Shown here piece by piece: positions 54,409 through 62,550 of a stretch of DNA of 64,000 nucleotides. Source of the stretch: Asaia lannensis NBRC 102526. Its GTDB lineage: Bacteria > Pseudomonadota > Alphaproteobacteria > Acetobacterales > Acetobacteraceae. The position numbers and the translations under genes were made by a program. The stretch is taken from assembly GCF_024054035.1 (NCBI RefSeq), contig NZ_JAMXQU010000011.1:53574-117573 (forward strand), written 5' to 3'. The notes below the pieces were generated by a model that ran no database searches, was not told where the DNA came from, and saw only the letters and a program-made list of their open reading frames with translations. Numbering within the stretch: position 1 is the first letter of the stretch; every line of letters starts with the position of its first letter.

Positions 54409-55500
54409 TCAGGCAGGATTCGCTATGAGGCTATCCCACAGCATGACTGCGTCACGGGACACCTCCACTGCGATCAAACGCTCACGAATCGTTGCTGCTG
54501 CAAGCTTAGCGGCCTCCGGTGTCGGCAGAGTTGCCCAAAACAGACAGTTATTAACAAGCTGCTCCCACCCATAGAACAATGTCATCGAGAACCCGTATCC
54601 TTCACCCAATTCCCGTACTTTATTAGGATCCACAAACGCTTGTTCGTTCGACACCATTACTACAGCGGCCTCGCGGATACCGCGCTCGACACATGTGCGT
54701 CCGAAGATCGCAATGTCGGAGAACGGTACAGGCTTGTCCCTAATCTCAAAGGACTTCTCCCAACCAAGTCTTTCTTCTGAGGCAAGGATTACAACGTCGC
54801 CTGCATAGTGCCGAGAGGGATCATTGATACGTCCACTTTCAACTCGGTCTTCACCGTAAAGCACATCTAGAAGTCCTGCGGCAACCGCTTGCGCGCGGCG
54901 TCCGCCTTCCGAAGCAGCCCCTACTAGCCGTTGTATTGCGTCTAGCAGTTGTTCGAGTGACAGGCTCGCGTCATCGCCAGCGTCGTCATACCTGCGTTGG
55001 TATTTTCGGCGCACGGCGATGAACGCTCGGAGCGCCTGCCTTGCTTGCGCAGGCGTTGATGCCGCTAGTTCGTGGATAAGCTCAATCATTAAGTTGAAGA
55101 CTTGTCTGCCTGCCCCGTGTACCGGGGTCTTGTCACCAAGGAAGGTCATCCTAAAATACGGCTGATTATTCAAAGGTTGTTTGCCGGAAACTCCTATGGA
55201 GAACCCCAATTCGGCGGAAAGCGGAACGACTACCTTCTCACTAAGTGTACGCGCTGAGTAGGCGTTGGGCAGTTCTTTGTAGAGATTCGGTTTAATATAA
55301 AAGAGGTCTGCCTTGGCATCTACTGCACGCGCAAGCATGGATGTTGCGAGAAAAGCAATGTGGGTCTCAGGCGCCCCAGCAGCGCACATTTCCGATACCC
55401 GTTCCACCTTCCTGACCCAGTCTCGATCCAAGGGTGCACTTATTGCGTTGTCTGCTTCGGTACGAAGAATTGCGTCTGCTATTTTCTTGTCAATCTTCAT
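54409..55500 (-). CDS. Type II restriction endonuclease, SacI-like
   Basis: 363 residues from ATG 55500. The sequence pattern (FLATSMLARAVDAKADLFYIKP, LNNQPYFRMTFLGDKTPVHGAGRQVFNLMIELIHEL, SEGGRRAQAVAAGLLDVLYGEDRVESGRINDPSRHYAGDV, FEIRDKPVPFSDIAIFGRTC) fits the SacI nuclease family (Pfam RE_SacI), from memory of the family. SacI cuts GAGCTC. The ...YAGDVVILASE... FEIRDKP arrangement can supply a D-(x)n-ExK nuclease core (Asp in GDV, E-x-R/K). It overlaps the upstream HTH gene by 11 bases. The divergent C5 methyltransferase supports an R-M role. Confidence 0.72.
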   Translation of the reverse strand: MKIDKKIADAILRTEADNAISAPLDRDWVRKVERVSEMCAAGAPETHIAFLATSMLARAVDAKADLFYIKPNLYKELPNAYSARTLSEKVVVPLSAELGFSIGVSGKQPLNNQPYFRMTFLGDKTPVHGAGRQVFNLMIELIHELAASTPAQARQALRAFIAVRRKYQRRYDDAGDDASLSLEQLLDAIQRLVGAASEGGRRAQAVAAGLLDVLYGEDRVESGRINDPSRHYAGDVVILASEERLGWEKSFEIRDKPVPFSDIAIFGRTCVERGIREAAVVMVSNEQAFVDPNKVRELGEGYGFSMTLFYGWEQLVNNCLFWATLPTPEAAKLAAATIRERLIAVEVSRDAVMLWDSLIANPA

Positions 55501-55732
55501 TTTTCTCGCCTTCCGTCGAGAAAGCGGGGGCCATTTCGAGTAGATCGCCTGGAGTGCATTCGAGCGCTCGGCAGAGTTTTCCGATGGTTGCGAGTGTCGC
55601 GTTGTAAGTGGCTCTAGAGCCAAGTGACTGGAGCGTGGCTACGGAAATCCCACTCGCTGCCGCTAACGCTTCATAGGTCATTCTGCGGCCTGTTCGAGAC
55701 GCGTACGCGTCTAAAACTTCCCTGAGACGCAT
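55490..55732 (-). CDS. XRE-family HTH regulator, probable R-M controller protein
   Basis: 80 residues from ATG 55732; the frame stays open to a TTG at 55759 inside the palindromic operator. One HTH domain: MTYEALAAASGISVATLQSLGSR, then NATLATIGKLCRALECTPGDLLEM, typical of small XRE or C proteins. C proteins activate the nuclease gene and delay its expression until methylation is complete. Position (first in the C-R operon, divergent from M, operator between) fits. No strong ribosome-binding site, as seen with leaderless C genes. Confidence 0.75.
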   Translation of the reverse strand: MRLREVLDAYASRTGRRMTYEALAAASGISVATLQSLGSRATYNATLATIGKLCRALECTPGDLLEMAPAFSTEGEKNED

Positions 55733-55747
55733 GCGGATTTGCACATC

Positions 55748-55764
55748 TTGTATTGACAATACAA
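55748..55764. promoter_or_regulatory. 17-base palindromic operator between R-M genes
   Basis: TTGTATTG (55748-55755), one base, CAATACAA (55757-55764): perfect. It overlaps the -35 of the methyltransferase promoter and abuts the controller start. Probable binding site of the HTH regulator. Confidence 0.65.
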
Positions 55765-55782
55765 TTTCCCACTTCTATTGTC
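55753..55782 (+). promoter_or_regulatory. Promoter of the methyltransferase gene
   Basis: TTGACA (55753-55758), 18-base spacer, TATTGT (55777-55782), 48 bases before the ATG. The palindrome covers the -35, so bound controller would repress methylase transcription. Confidence 0.5.
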
Positions 55783-55830
55783 CTCGAATCGGGTCTTAGG
55801 ATAAAGATTGGAGATCAGAGGGAAAGTGGT

Positions 55831-57069
55831 ATGTTGAAAGCGATCAGTCTGTTCTCCGGAATCGGTGGCATAGATTTCGGATTTGAAGCAGCTGGGTTTC
55901 AGACACGAGTCGCTCTCGAATTCGATCGCCACTGTTGCAATACGATGCGTCTGAACCGCCCTATGTGGAAAATCATAGAGTCGGACATTAATCAGGTCTC
56001 ATCACAGGAAATTCTTGATCAGGCCGGGTTGCGCGTGGGGGAGGCAGACGTCCTTTTCGGAGGCCCGCCTTGTCAACCATTCTCCAAGGCTGCCTATTGG
56101 GTGAAGGGTGAAACGAAGCGACTAGACGACGCACGGTCCGACACCCTTATCGGGTACCTTCGCGTTCTCCGGGACACTCAGCCGCGAACCTTTCTTCTCG
56201 AGAACGTCGGGGGCTTGGCTTACGCCGACAAGGACGAAGGTCTCCAGTATCTTCTTGAGGGCATCAAAAAGATCAACTGCGAAACTGGCACTCGATATGA
56301 CGTCCATTGGAGAGTTTTGCGTTGCGCTGAATATGGCGTGCCCCAGCTACGTGAAAGAGCTTTTCTTGTTGGTTCCAAAGATGGGCGTCCGTTCCACTTT
56401 CCAGAACCAACACACAGCGTTTCAGCCTCTGAGGATCTATTAGCCACAGTGGAACCCTATCGGACCGCGTGGGACGCTATCGGCGATCTGCCGGAACCCG
56501 ACGAGAAACAAGACCTACTAATTGGCGGACGTTGGGGTGAGTTGTTACCTACGATTCCAGAAGGCGAAAATTACTTGTGGCATACCGCTAGGAAAGGGGG
56601 AGAGCCACTATTTGGCTGGCGCACCAGATATTGGAGTTTCCTGCTTAAGCTGAGCAAGCGGTTACCATCTTGGACAGTGCAGGCACAGCCGGGATCCGCC
56701 ATCGGCCCTTTCCACTGGGATAACCGCAGGCTGTCATTTACCGAATTGGCAAGGCTGCAGACATTTCCAGACGGCCTCTTGATAAGGAGCGGCCGTACCG
56801 AGATGCAGCGGATGCTTGGCAACGCCGTCCCTAGCTTGATGGCGGAGGTTCTTGCTCGAGAAATTAAACGGCAATTTCTAGATAAGACGGTCTCCGATAA
56901 GCCAACACTGTTGCCGCCACGGCGCCACGATGTGCCTGCTCCAGAAAAAGTAGCGCCTCTGCCAGTCCAATACCGTTCTTTGATTGGCGACCATAAGGCT
57001 CACAAGGGGACTGGCAAAGGTCCGGCTGCCATAGCGCGCGCGAAAAAGAAAACCCCCGCTACGGCGTGA
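55831..57069 (+). CDS. DNA (cytosine-5) methyltransferase of the R-M system
   Basis: 412 residues from ATG 55831. Motif I AISLFSGIGGIDFGFEAAGF (SAM binding), motif IV GGPPCQPFS (catalytic Cys about 80), motif VI ENVGGL (about 124), a variable target-recognition region, motif IX RRLSFTELARLQTFPDG and motif X LGNAVPSLMAEVLA. A Lys/Ala-rich tail (about 350-412) follows. It methylates C5 of a cytosine in the site the nuclease would cut. Divergent from C-R. If the SacI-like call is right the site may be GAGCTC; not testable from sequence. Confidence 0.95.
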   Translation: MLKAISLFSGIGGIDFGFEAAGFQTRVALEFDRHCCNTMRLNRPMWKIIESDINQVSSQEILDQAGLRVGEADVLFGGPPCQPFSKAAYWVKGETKRLDDARSDTLIGYLRVLRDTQPRTFLLENVGGLAYADKDEGLQYLLEGIKKINCETGTRYDVHWRVLRCAEYGVPQLRERAFLVGSKDGRPFHFPEPTHSVSASEDLLATVEPYRTAWDAIGDLPEPDEKQDLLIGGRWGELLPTIPEGENYLWHTARKGGEPLFGWRTRYWSFLLKLSKRLPSWTVQAQPGSAIGPFHWDNRRLSFTELARLQTFPDGLLIRSGRTEMQRMLGNAVPSLMAEVLAREIKRQFLDKTVSDKPTLLPPRRHDVPAPEKVAPLPVQYRSLIGDHKAHKGTGKGPAAIARAKKKTPATA

Positions 57070-57350
57070 CGTGTGAAACTCGTTCAGATAAGTGATGGGC
57101 TGCACTACCGACGACGTTCGGTGTATTGCCTTCGTCATGGATGTCGGACGCCGTTGCTATCTTTGGAATGTGATCGCTACGAGATTGAAGGGAATATCCT
57201 CTTCTCACCTTCGAGGTGAAAATCTGGCATTTCGCTCCTCCCTTCACTAAGTCTCTGCTGTCCCAAAAACACCTGATTTGGGAATAGCCCATTTTTGCAT
57301 GGCAGTGAGTCCGGTCATGCAATTATGGGACGGGGTTTGTGATACGGTTT
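57070..57350. other. Gap between methyltransferase and second recombinase
   Basis: No convincing gene. It contains the left copy of an 18-base motif (57261-57278) repeated in inverse orientation at 57989-58006, beyond the recombinase. Confidence 0.4.
57261..57278 (-). repeat. Inverted-repeat copy left of the second serine recombinase
   Basis: On the minus strand this reads AATCAGGTGTTTTTGGGA. The copy at 57989-58006 on the plus strand is AATCAGGTGTTTACGGGA, 16 of 18 identical. The pair faces inward around the recombinase gene. Confidence 0.55.
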
Positions 57351-57911
57351 TCAGGAGTTCATGGCTCGCCATGCGGTCATCTTGGAGACGTGCAGGAGCT
57401 TTGCAACCTCTCGTGCTGACAGCCCCTGCGCCTTGAGGCGTCTGGCCTGAGCGAGGTCTTCCTCTGGCAGGGAGGGACGCCTTCCCAGACGTGTTCCTCT
57501 GGCCTTCGCCGTCTCCAGCCCTGACAGCACTCGCTCACGAATGATGTTGCGCTCGAACTCTGCAAAGCCTGCGAGAAGCAACAGGAACAGCTTGCCTCCG
57601 GCGCCTGAGGTGTCGATGCCGAGATTGAGGATACGTACCGCTACGCCTCGCTTTTTCAGCACATCGATGAGCGTGAGGACGTCCAGAGCGTTACGTCCCA
57701 GCCTGTCCAGTTTGGCGACAATCAGCGTGTCTCCTGCATGAAGCTTTCGCACCAGTTTCCTGAGCGCCGGTCGCGTCTTCCACGACGTCGCGCCTGAGAT
57801 GGTCTCGGTCACGATGCTGTCCTCGCTCACACCTTCACGGAGCAGGTCGCTCACCTGATTGTCTGTCTGTTGTCGCGATGTGCTTACCCTTGCATAGCCA
57901 TATTTTCCCAT
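57351..57911 (-). CDS. Serine recombinase, Tn3-resolvase type
   Basis: 186 residues. Catalytic domain: YGYARVSTSRQQTDNQVSDL (nucleophile Ser about 10), ETISGATSWKTRPALRKLV, GDTLIVAKLDRLGRNALDVLTLI, FAEFERNIIRERVLSGLETAKARG. HTH: LPEEDLAQARRLKAQGLSAREVAKLLHVSKMTAWRAM (about 150-184). A resolvase/invertase that would act on paired sites; two inverted 18-base motifs flank it. No transposase is adjacent. Confidence 0.94.
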   Translation of the reverse strand: MGKYGYARVSTSRQQTDNQVSDLLREGVSEDSIVTETISGATSWKTRPALRKLVRKLHAGDTLIVAKLDRLGRNALDVLTLIDVLKKRGVAVRILNLGIDTSGAGGKLFLLLLAGFAEFERNIIRERVLSGLETAKARGTRLGRRPSLPEEDLAQARRLKAQGLSAREVAKLLHVSKMTAWRAMNS

Positions 57912-57988
57912 ATTCCCGTCCTGTCATTGCGGGACAGCTTTTCGGTACGTCTGAACCCGGTTTCGCCATCCTCCCATTATCGTAACAG

Positions 57989-58006
57989 AATCAGGTGTTT
58001 ACGGGA
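57989..58006 (+). repeat. Inverted-repeat copy right of the second serine recombinase
   Basis: Partner of 57261-57278 (16 of 18 positions). It lies 78 bases upstream of the recombinase start, a normal place for a res or inversion site. Confidence 0.55.
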
Positions 58007-58110
58007 TATCCTGGGGGCAGATTCAGCACTGCACAGGGTGTGTGACAACCTCGTTCTCTCCGGAATGAGCGTCTGTTTTTCCCCTGTTTATCGGAGGGGA
58101 TGCACCCGGC

Positions 58111-58743
58111 ATGGATGTCGAGATTTTCGGTCGCAAGGTCTGGATTCACGGAATCCAGGGACGGGTCAGCGGTTTGCGGTCATGGACCGAGACCCACACC
58201 ACAACCTCGGGAGGACAGGTCAGGGATTGCGGACCTGGCGGTCTTCAGGTGGATGCACCACGGGTCAATGTCCATACCACCCACCACCAGAGCTTCTGGG
58301 TCATTTCGCCCTCAGGCCGTGAGTGGCAGGGGAGGGGAAACTATCCCCTGCGGGAGGGGCAGGAAGTGCGTGTTCTCTGGGCGGGGCTCGATGGTCAAAC
58401 CACAACGGGTCACGTCGTGATGCATAACCGGACGCTCCAGAAGTTCTGGACCAATCCGGTGGATTTACCTCGTGCGCTGACCTTCCATGGCATCAAGCGC
58501 CTGACCCTGAAATATCTCGCCGTGCTGGCTGTGGTGTTCGGCGTCTCCTTGTACTTCCCCCTCACATACAGCGATGCTGGTACTGGCGCCTTTTTCAAAG
58601 GTCTGTTCGCGTGTCTGGTTCTGGTCGCTATCGGCGCCATGCATCGCGCGCGGATGATACGGGACAATCAGAGCGAAGCGCTCTCCGTCATTCAAAAAGC
58701 CGTGGCGAATGACCCCGAGCTTCAACAGTCGCTTTCGGCCTGA
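58111..58743 (+). CDS. Unknown membrane protein of the mobile element
   Basis: 210 residues from ATG 58111, with GGAGGGG 11 bases upstream. Residues 1-125 are soluble and beta-rich: repeated short Gly/Thr turns, an HTTTSGGQVRDCGPGGLQV segment and a WVISPSGREWQGRGNYPLREGQEVRVLWAG strand pair. Two membrane helices follow (about 133-152 and 160-178), then a polar tail. Not recognised. Next come a lipoprotein and an exported protein on the same strand, so envelope function is likely. Confidence 0.7.
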   Translation: MDVEIFGRKVWIHGIQGRVSGLRSWTETHTTTSGGQVRDCGPGGLQVDAPRVNVHTTHHQSFWVISPSGREWQGRGNYPLREGQEVRVLWAGLDGQTTTGHVVMHNRTLQKFWTNPVDLPRALTFHGIKRLTLKYLAVLAVVFGVSLYFPLTYSDAGTGAFFKGLFACLVLVAIGAMHRARMIRDNQSEALSVIQKAVANDPELQQSLSA

Positions 58744-58844
58744 CGCACAGGGGCAGGCTCGGCAGGTCCGGCGCCTCGTGAGTCGTCTGCCTTCTGCCTG
58801 CACGTCCCGTCTTTTGCTCCTCCACGTCATAAGGAATGGCTTCC

Positions 58845-59237
58845 ATGAGACCCTTCGGTTCTCTGCTCTCTGTACTCGTGCTCACGGGTCTCACCGCCTG
58901 CGCCTCGGCTGGTGATGCTTCGATGAAGAACCTCACGGCCACCGAGGTCGATAGCGCCATCCATGATGGTGTCACGACCGGCGATGAGGTCCAGCGTCGT
59001 TTTGGTGCGCCTTCGGAAATCTCTCAGGAGAACGGGGCCACCATCTGGAGCTACGCCTACACCTCTGGCCGTGAGGATGGTCTTTCCATGGCTCAGGAGG
59101 CAGTCGGCCTCAGCTTCATCGGCACACGGACCAATAATGAGAGCAAATCCCTCGACGTCACGCTGAGAAACAACATCGTCCAGTCCCATCGCTTCGCCGT
59201 CAAGCATATCAGCGGTGGTAGCGGGGTGAGACAATGA
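58845..59237 (+). CDS. SmpA/BamE-like small lipoprotein
   Basis: 130 residues from ATG 58845; the ATG at 58836 sits directly on the AAGGA site and is unlikely. Lipoprotein signal with lipobox LTAC (Cys about 19). The mature part, TATEVDSAIHDGVTTGDEVQRRFGAPSEISQENGATIWSYAYTS, resembles the SmpA/OmlA fold (short helix pair, then GxPs and a W-x-Y strand). Outer-membrane lipoproteins of this type aid barrel assembly or conjugative envelope structures. It overlaps the next gene by 4 bases. Confidence 0.75.
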   Translation: MRPFGSLLSVLVLTGLTACASAGDASMKNLTATEVDSAIHDGVTTGDEVQRRFGAPSEISQENGATIWSYAYTSGREDGLSMAQEAVGLSFIGTRTNNESKSLDVTLRNNIVQSHRFAVKHISGGSGVRQ

Positions 59238-60094
59238 CCATGAAACACGCTCTCGTCCTTCTTGCCCTGACGATGCCTGTCACGGCGCAGGCCCAGACCA
59301 TGACCGAATGCATGCTGGCGCGTAATCAGGGCATGATAAGTCCAGCCTGTGGAAAACTGCTCGGTCTCTCAGACAGGTCAGCCCAGCCTCCCGAGGATAA
59401 TGGCGGGGTGCATCTCAAACAGACGCTCTCCTACATGCCTCTGGGCAATCGTCTGGGGAATGCCAGCATCCTCGGCCTGTCTCTGGGCATGACGCAGGAG
59501 AAGGCCACGCAGATTCTCAGGAGCTGGTGCCTGCGTGACCCTAACATCGTGAACACGGCCATCTCCACCACCTACAAGGGCGCGCATGTCGAGACGCAGT
59601 TCTTCCCGAGGCAGATGCAATGCTCCAAAGGCGATGACACCATCGAGATAATGCTCTCTGCCCCTGTGATGGGGTCTGTGGTCACGCAGATAGAGCGGAA
59701 TGTCTCCTTTGCTCCCGACAGCGCTCCGACCTTTGCAACATTGCAGGAAGAAGTCGCCGGGAAATATGGTCTGCACCTGCCAGCTCCCGGCCCCTATGGC
59801 GAAGCCAGTCGCCAGCTCTATGCGAATATGGCAGGTCAGGAAATCGAGGGAGTGATTCACGTTGTCTCGCCCCGAAGCGAGGATGTCTCGACCTATGACG
59901 TGCCGGGAGAGACAGGGCTGTTGCAGGTGCGTCTCCAGAGCGTATCAGGCAATCCGGCCAATATCGGTCATATCAGCTTCGACCTGCACGACATGCGGGC
60001 CGAACGCATGGTGGCGAGCGAATTGCTGAAGCAACTCAATGCGTCCGTCGACGCGAAACTCGGCAAGGCGTCATCGCTGAAGCCCGAGCTTTGA
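59234..60094 (+). CDS. Exported protein of unknown function
   Basis: 286 residues. Signal peptide (residues 1-20, LVLLALTMPVTAQAQ), then two Cys-containing segments (MTECMLARNQGMISPACGKLLGL, 23-45, and SWCLRDP with QMQCSKGD further on), suggesting one or two disulfides. A GLSLGMTQEKATQILRSW helix resembles the BamE-like start of its neighbour. Rest beta-rich, with VASELLKQLNASVDAKLGKASSL at the end. Start 59234 or 59240. Not recognised. ATGA overlap with the lipoprotein implies joint translation. Confidence 0.7.
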   Translation: MTMKHALVLLALTMPVTAQAQTMTECMLARNQGMISPACGKLLGLSDRSAQPPEDNGGVHLKQTLSYMPLGNRLGNASILGLSLGMTQEKATQILRSWCLRDPNIVNTAISTTYKGAHVETQFFPRQMQCSKGDDTIEIMLSAPVMGSVVTQIERNVSFAPDSAPTFATLQEEVAGKYGLHLPAPGPYGEASRQLYANMAGQEIEGVIHVVSPRSEDVSTYDVPGETGLLQVRLQSVSGNPANIGHISFDLHDMRAERMVASELLKQLNASVDAKLGKASSLKPEL

Positions 60095-60136
60095 CGTGGT
60101 CATCGGGGGGAATTATCCCCTCGGCTAACTTGCCCC

Positions 60137-62029
60137 TCACACAATACCCATGATGCCAGACAGGGACGGGCGGGTGTTGGCTGATGTTGGACGGGTTTGA
60201 GAAGGCGTATGGGAGGCGTTGCGTGGTCTGTTGCTTCCGCCTGTGCCTGACTGCACATCACGTGCCTCCATCGCCTCTCTGTCCGCCCTCTGGCGCAATG
60301 TGGTGACACGGGCCTTGGCAGAGAGAAGGTTGATGCGGGCCATCTGCATGACCTCGTTATCCTGCGTGTCTTTGAGATAGGCCAGAACCTCTTTCAGGGC
60401 CTGCTTCTCTCTCAGATAGTCCTTCACCTCAGGCAGGTTCATCCAGTCGCGGTGTCTGTGTTCGCGACTGCGGACAATCCAGTCTGCCATCCATTTCATC
60501 GCATATAAAAAATTGCTGTCATCGCTCATATCGAGCTTGCCGATATCGTGCCTGTGATAGCCCAGAGCCTCCAACGCCTCATCGAATACGGCTCTGGCCT
60601 TGCGGGCTTCTGCTCTGTGCCATGGCGTCCACAGGGTGACACGGGCCTCTGCCTCCAGCCAGTCCTGTCTCACTCCAGTCAGACGCTTCTCATGGCCAGC
60701 CCTGATATACGCTGTATCACGCGATTTCGGGTCGGGATGAGGCTCAGCAGGGAGATGGGACCAGCGGGACTGGAAGCTCTCTGTCAGCTCGGTCAGCAGG
60801 TCAGCAAAACGCTTCTGGTCATGGAGATGGTCGCGAAGTTGCTGTTCCTTTTCTGCCTGCGCTTCGTTGAAGTCGATAACGGCCTGAACTTCCGATTGTG
60901 TCATGCCCCTGGTGATACTGGCGCGTGTCTTGGGGGATGACGCAGGTATGGCTCCAGTCCCTGCGACACTCCTGGCGGTGGCGCCGGTTCTCAGGACAGG
61001 CCCTGATATTTTTCTCCTGCTTGCTGGTTCAAGGGTCGTGCTGACGGAATCCTCGAAAGGTTTGCGTGGGTCCGGTGAAGGTGTTCCATCCTCAACAGCA
61101 GAGGGGTCAACGGGGGTTTCCCCCTTGCCAGTTGGGTTTCGTGATGTGTCACGAGGGCCAGGGCTGGCTATATCTTCCTTACTTCCCTGACGTATCGCGC
61201 TCTGTTCAGGTGTTTCGTGGCCGAGAACGAAGGCGCTGAACTCTGATTTGCGAACACCCAGCAAGCGGGAGAGTGAGCCCACGATGACGCCCTGCTCGTC
61301 TTTCAGCAGCACCACGTTGGGCTTTTTGTCTCCCGCCATCAGGGACCAGCCTTGCGAAGATATCGCACTCTGGAAGGCTTGCCAGTCTGTGCTTCCGGCA
61401 TAGAGGTCACGCAGGACATATTTGATGTCGAAGGGACTGGCTCCCTGTCTCTGAGTGCGTCTGGATTGCGGGTCCGAGAGGACGGAATTGGGCAAGGCCC
61501 CTTCAGAGAGCACCTGTAATCTCTCGCGATATTCTTCTGGCACAGCGTGATACACCGCTAGGTTGTGGCGTCCCTTGGTCAGCTCCAGCCCGTGCTTCAG
61601 CTCGAACAGACGAGCGATTTTCTCCTGTCTTTCGTAGCGGTGTGACACATCCAGAACCCGGCCTGTTTCTGCATTGGTTGTGCGGACCAGGATATGACAG
61701 TGGCGGTTATCGGCCTCGCCATCATGGCGTGTCTTGGTATGGATGACCGCAAGGGCAACATCGGACGCCCTGAACCCGAATTCCTGCGCCAGCATCGTGA
61801 TGCAGTCTGCAAACTGTTCGGTCGTCAGTTTCTCGCGGGATGATATCTGAAAGTGCTGGACAGCATTGACACGATTGAAGGCTGTGGCATCCGCGATGCA
61901 ATCATCGATATCCTGACGTCTACCTTTCCAGACATGGATGCGTTCATTGTCGCCGGTCTTCTCGACGAGATGATGATAAATGGCGCCGGAACCAGATGTG
62001 GTTTTGATGGGGTTGCTCTTGAGTATCAT
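60137..62029 (-). CDS. Relaxase/mobilization nuclease
   Basis: 630 residues. The N-terminal relaxase domain shows the three-His metal motif: H102 in VIHTKTRHDGE and HCH (110, 112) in DNRHCHILVRTTN. The remaining ~440 residues hold a linker of low complexity (about 280-375, Pro/Ser/Thr-rich), then coiled-coil-like helices (SEVQAVIDFNEAQAEKEQQLRDHL). It nicks oriT, stays bound to the 5' end and pilots the strand during transfer. It overlaps mobC by 4 bases (ATGA). Confidence 0.88.
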   Translation of the reverse strand: MILKSNPIKTTSGSGAIYHHLVEKTGDNERIHVWKGRRQDIDDCIADATAFNRVNAVQHFQISSREKLTTEQFADCITMLAQEFGFRASDVALAVIHTKTRHDGEADNRHCHILVRTTNAETGRVLDVSHRYERQEKIARLFELKHGLELTKGRHNLAVYHAVPEEYRERLQVLSEGALPNSVLSDPQSRRTQRQGASPFDIKYVLRDLYAGSTDWQAFQSAISSQGWSLMAGDKKPNVVLLKDEQGVIVGSLSRLLGVRKSEFSAFVLGHETPEQSAIRQGSKEDIASPGPRDTSRNPTGKGETPVDPSAVEDGTPSPDPRKPFEDSVSTTLEPASRRKISGPVLRTGATARSVAGTGAIPASSPKTRASITRGMTQSEVQAVIDFNEAQAEKEQQLRDHLHDQKRFADLLTELTESFQSRWSHLPAEPHPDPKSRDTAYIRAGHEKRLTGVRQDWLEAEARVTLWTPWHRAEARKARAVFDEALEALGYHRHDIGKLDMSDDSNFLYAMKWMADWIVRSREHRHRDWMNLPEVKDYLREKQALKEVLAYLKDTQDNEVMQMARINLLSAKARVTTLRQRADREAMEARDVQSGTGGSNRPRNASHTPSQTRPTSANTRPSLSGIMGIV

Positions 62030-62328
62030 CGAACCCTCCCCAGCGCGCGATTAATGCGGGCTTTGAGGTCATCAAGCTCAGGAAGCTTGGAGGCGATCTC
62101 CACCTGTTCGCCAGTATTCAGACGTTTCGCAATCTGGTTGAGGTTATTCCCTATCGCTGACAGTTCCTGACGCAAGGCCAGAAGCTCCTCTGCAATCGAA
62201 GTCCCTCCTGCCAGTTCGTTCAGCAGAACCCTGCGACACCAGACAGACAGTCTGCGTGGTCCTGCGATACGTTTTAATCTCTCCTGTTCCTCCGGACTGA
62301 TCCGGATATGCACTGTTTCAGTTTTCAT
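62026..62328 (-). CDS. mobC: MobC-like mobilization accessory protein
   Basis: 100 residues. An N-terminal ribbon-helix-helix (VHIRISPEEQERLKRIAGPRRLSVWCRRVLLNEL) and the MobC helix LLALRQELSAIGNNLNQIAKRLNTGE. It binds near oriT and helps the relaxase open the duplex. ATG 62328 has GAGGGGC upstream. First gene of the mobC-relaxase operon. Confidence 0.9.
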   Translation of the reverse strand: MKTETVHIRISPEEQERLKRIAGPRRLSVWCRRVLLNELAGGTSIAEELLALRQELSAIGNNLNQIAKRLNTGEQVEIASKLPELDDLKARINRALGRVR

Positions 62329-62550
62329 GATGCCCCTCGCGCGCGTGAGTCATTGTAGCTTGAGGAGATGCAGGGGAGAGAAAATCTCCTGGTGGCGTTA
62401 TTGAGGTTCCAGGGTGGGTCTGAAGTAACTGTATGTACAGATTTGAAAAAATGAGAGAGTTTGAAATCACCAAAAATAAATACTTGACAAGATACATCAT
62501 ATTGGCTATACGTCTTCTTGCCCCACAAGGGAGGGCGAACAGAAGGAACA
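62329..62550. other. Divergent intergenic region, candidate oriT
   Basis: 222 AT-rich bases between mobC and a divergent unknown operon, the usual location of oriT in MobC-relaxase modules. An imperfect stem around 62372-62392 (AGGGGAGAG against CTCCT) is one candidate hairpin. No nic consensus was recognised, so the oriT call rests on position. Confidence 0.35.
62485..62513 (+). promoter_or_regulatory. Sigma70-type promoter of the coupled unknown operon
   Basis: TTGACA (62485-62490), 17-base spacer, TATACG (62508-62513), 37 bases before the first ATG. Good match in hexamers and spacing. Confidence 0.65.

Noticed and set aside
57059..57322. 87-residue minus-strand frame between methyltransferase and recombinase
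   Set aside because: No ribosome-binding site, unlikely composition, and it includes the inverted-repeat motif. More likely non-coding.
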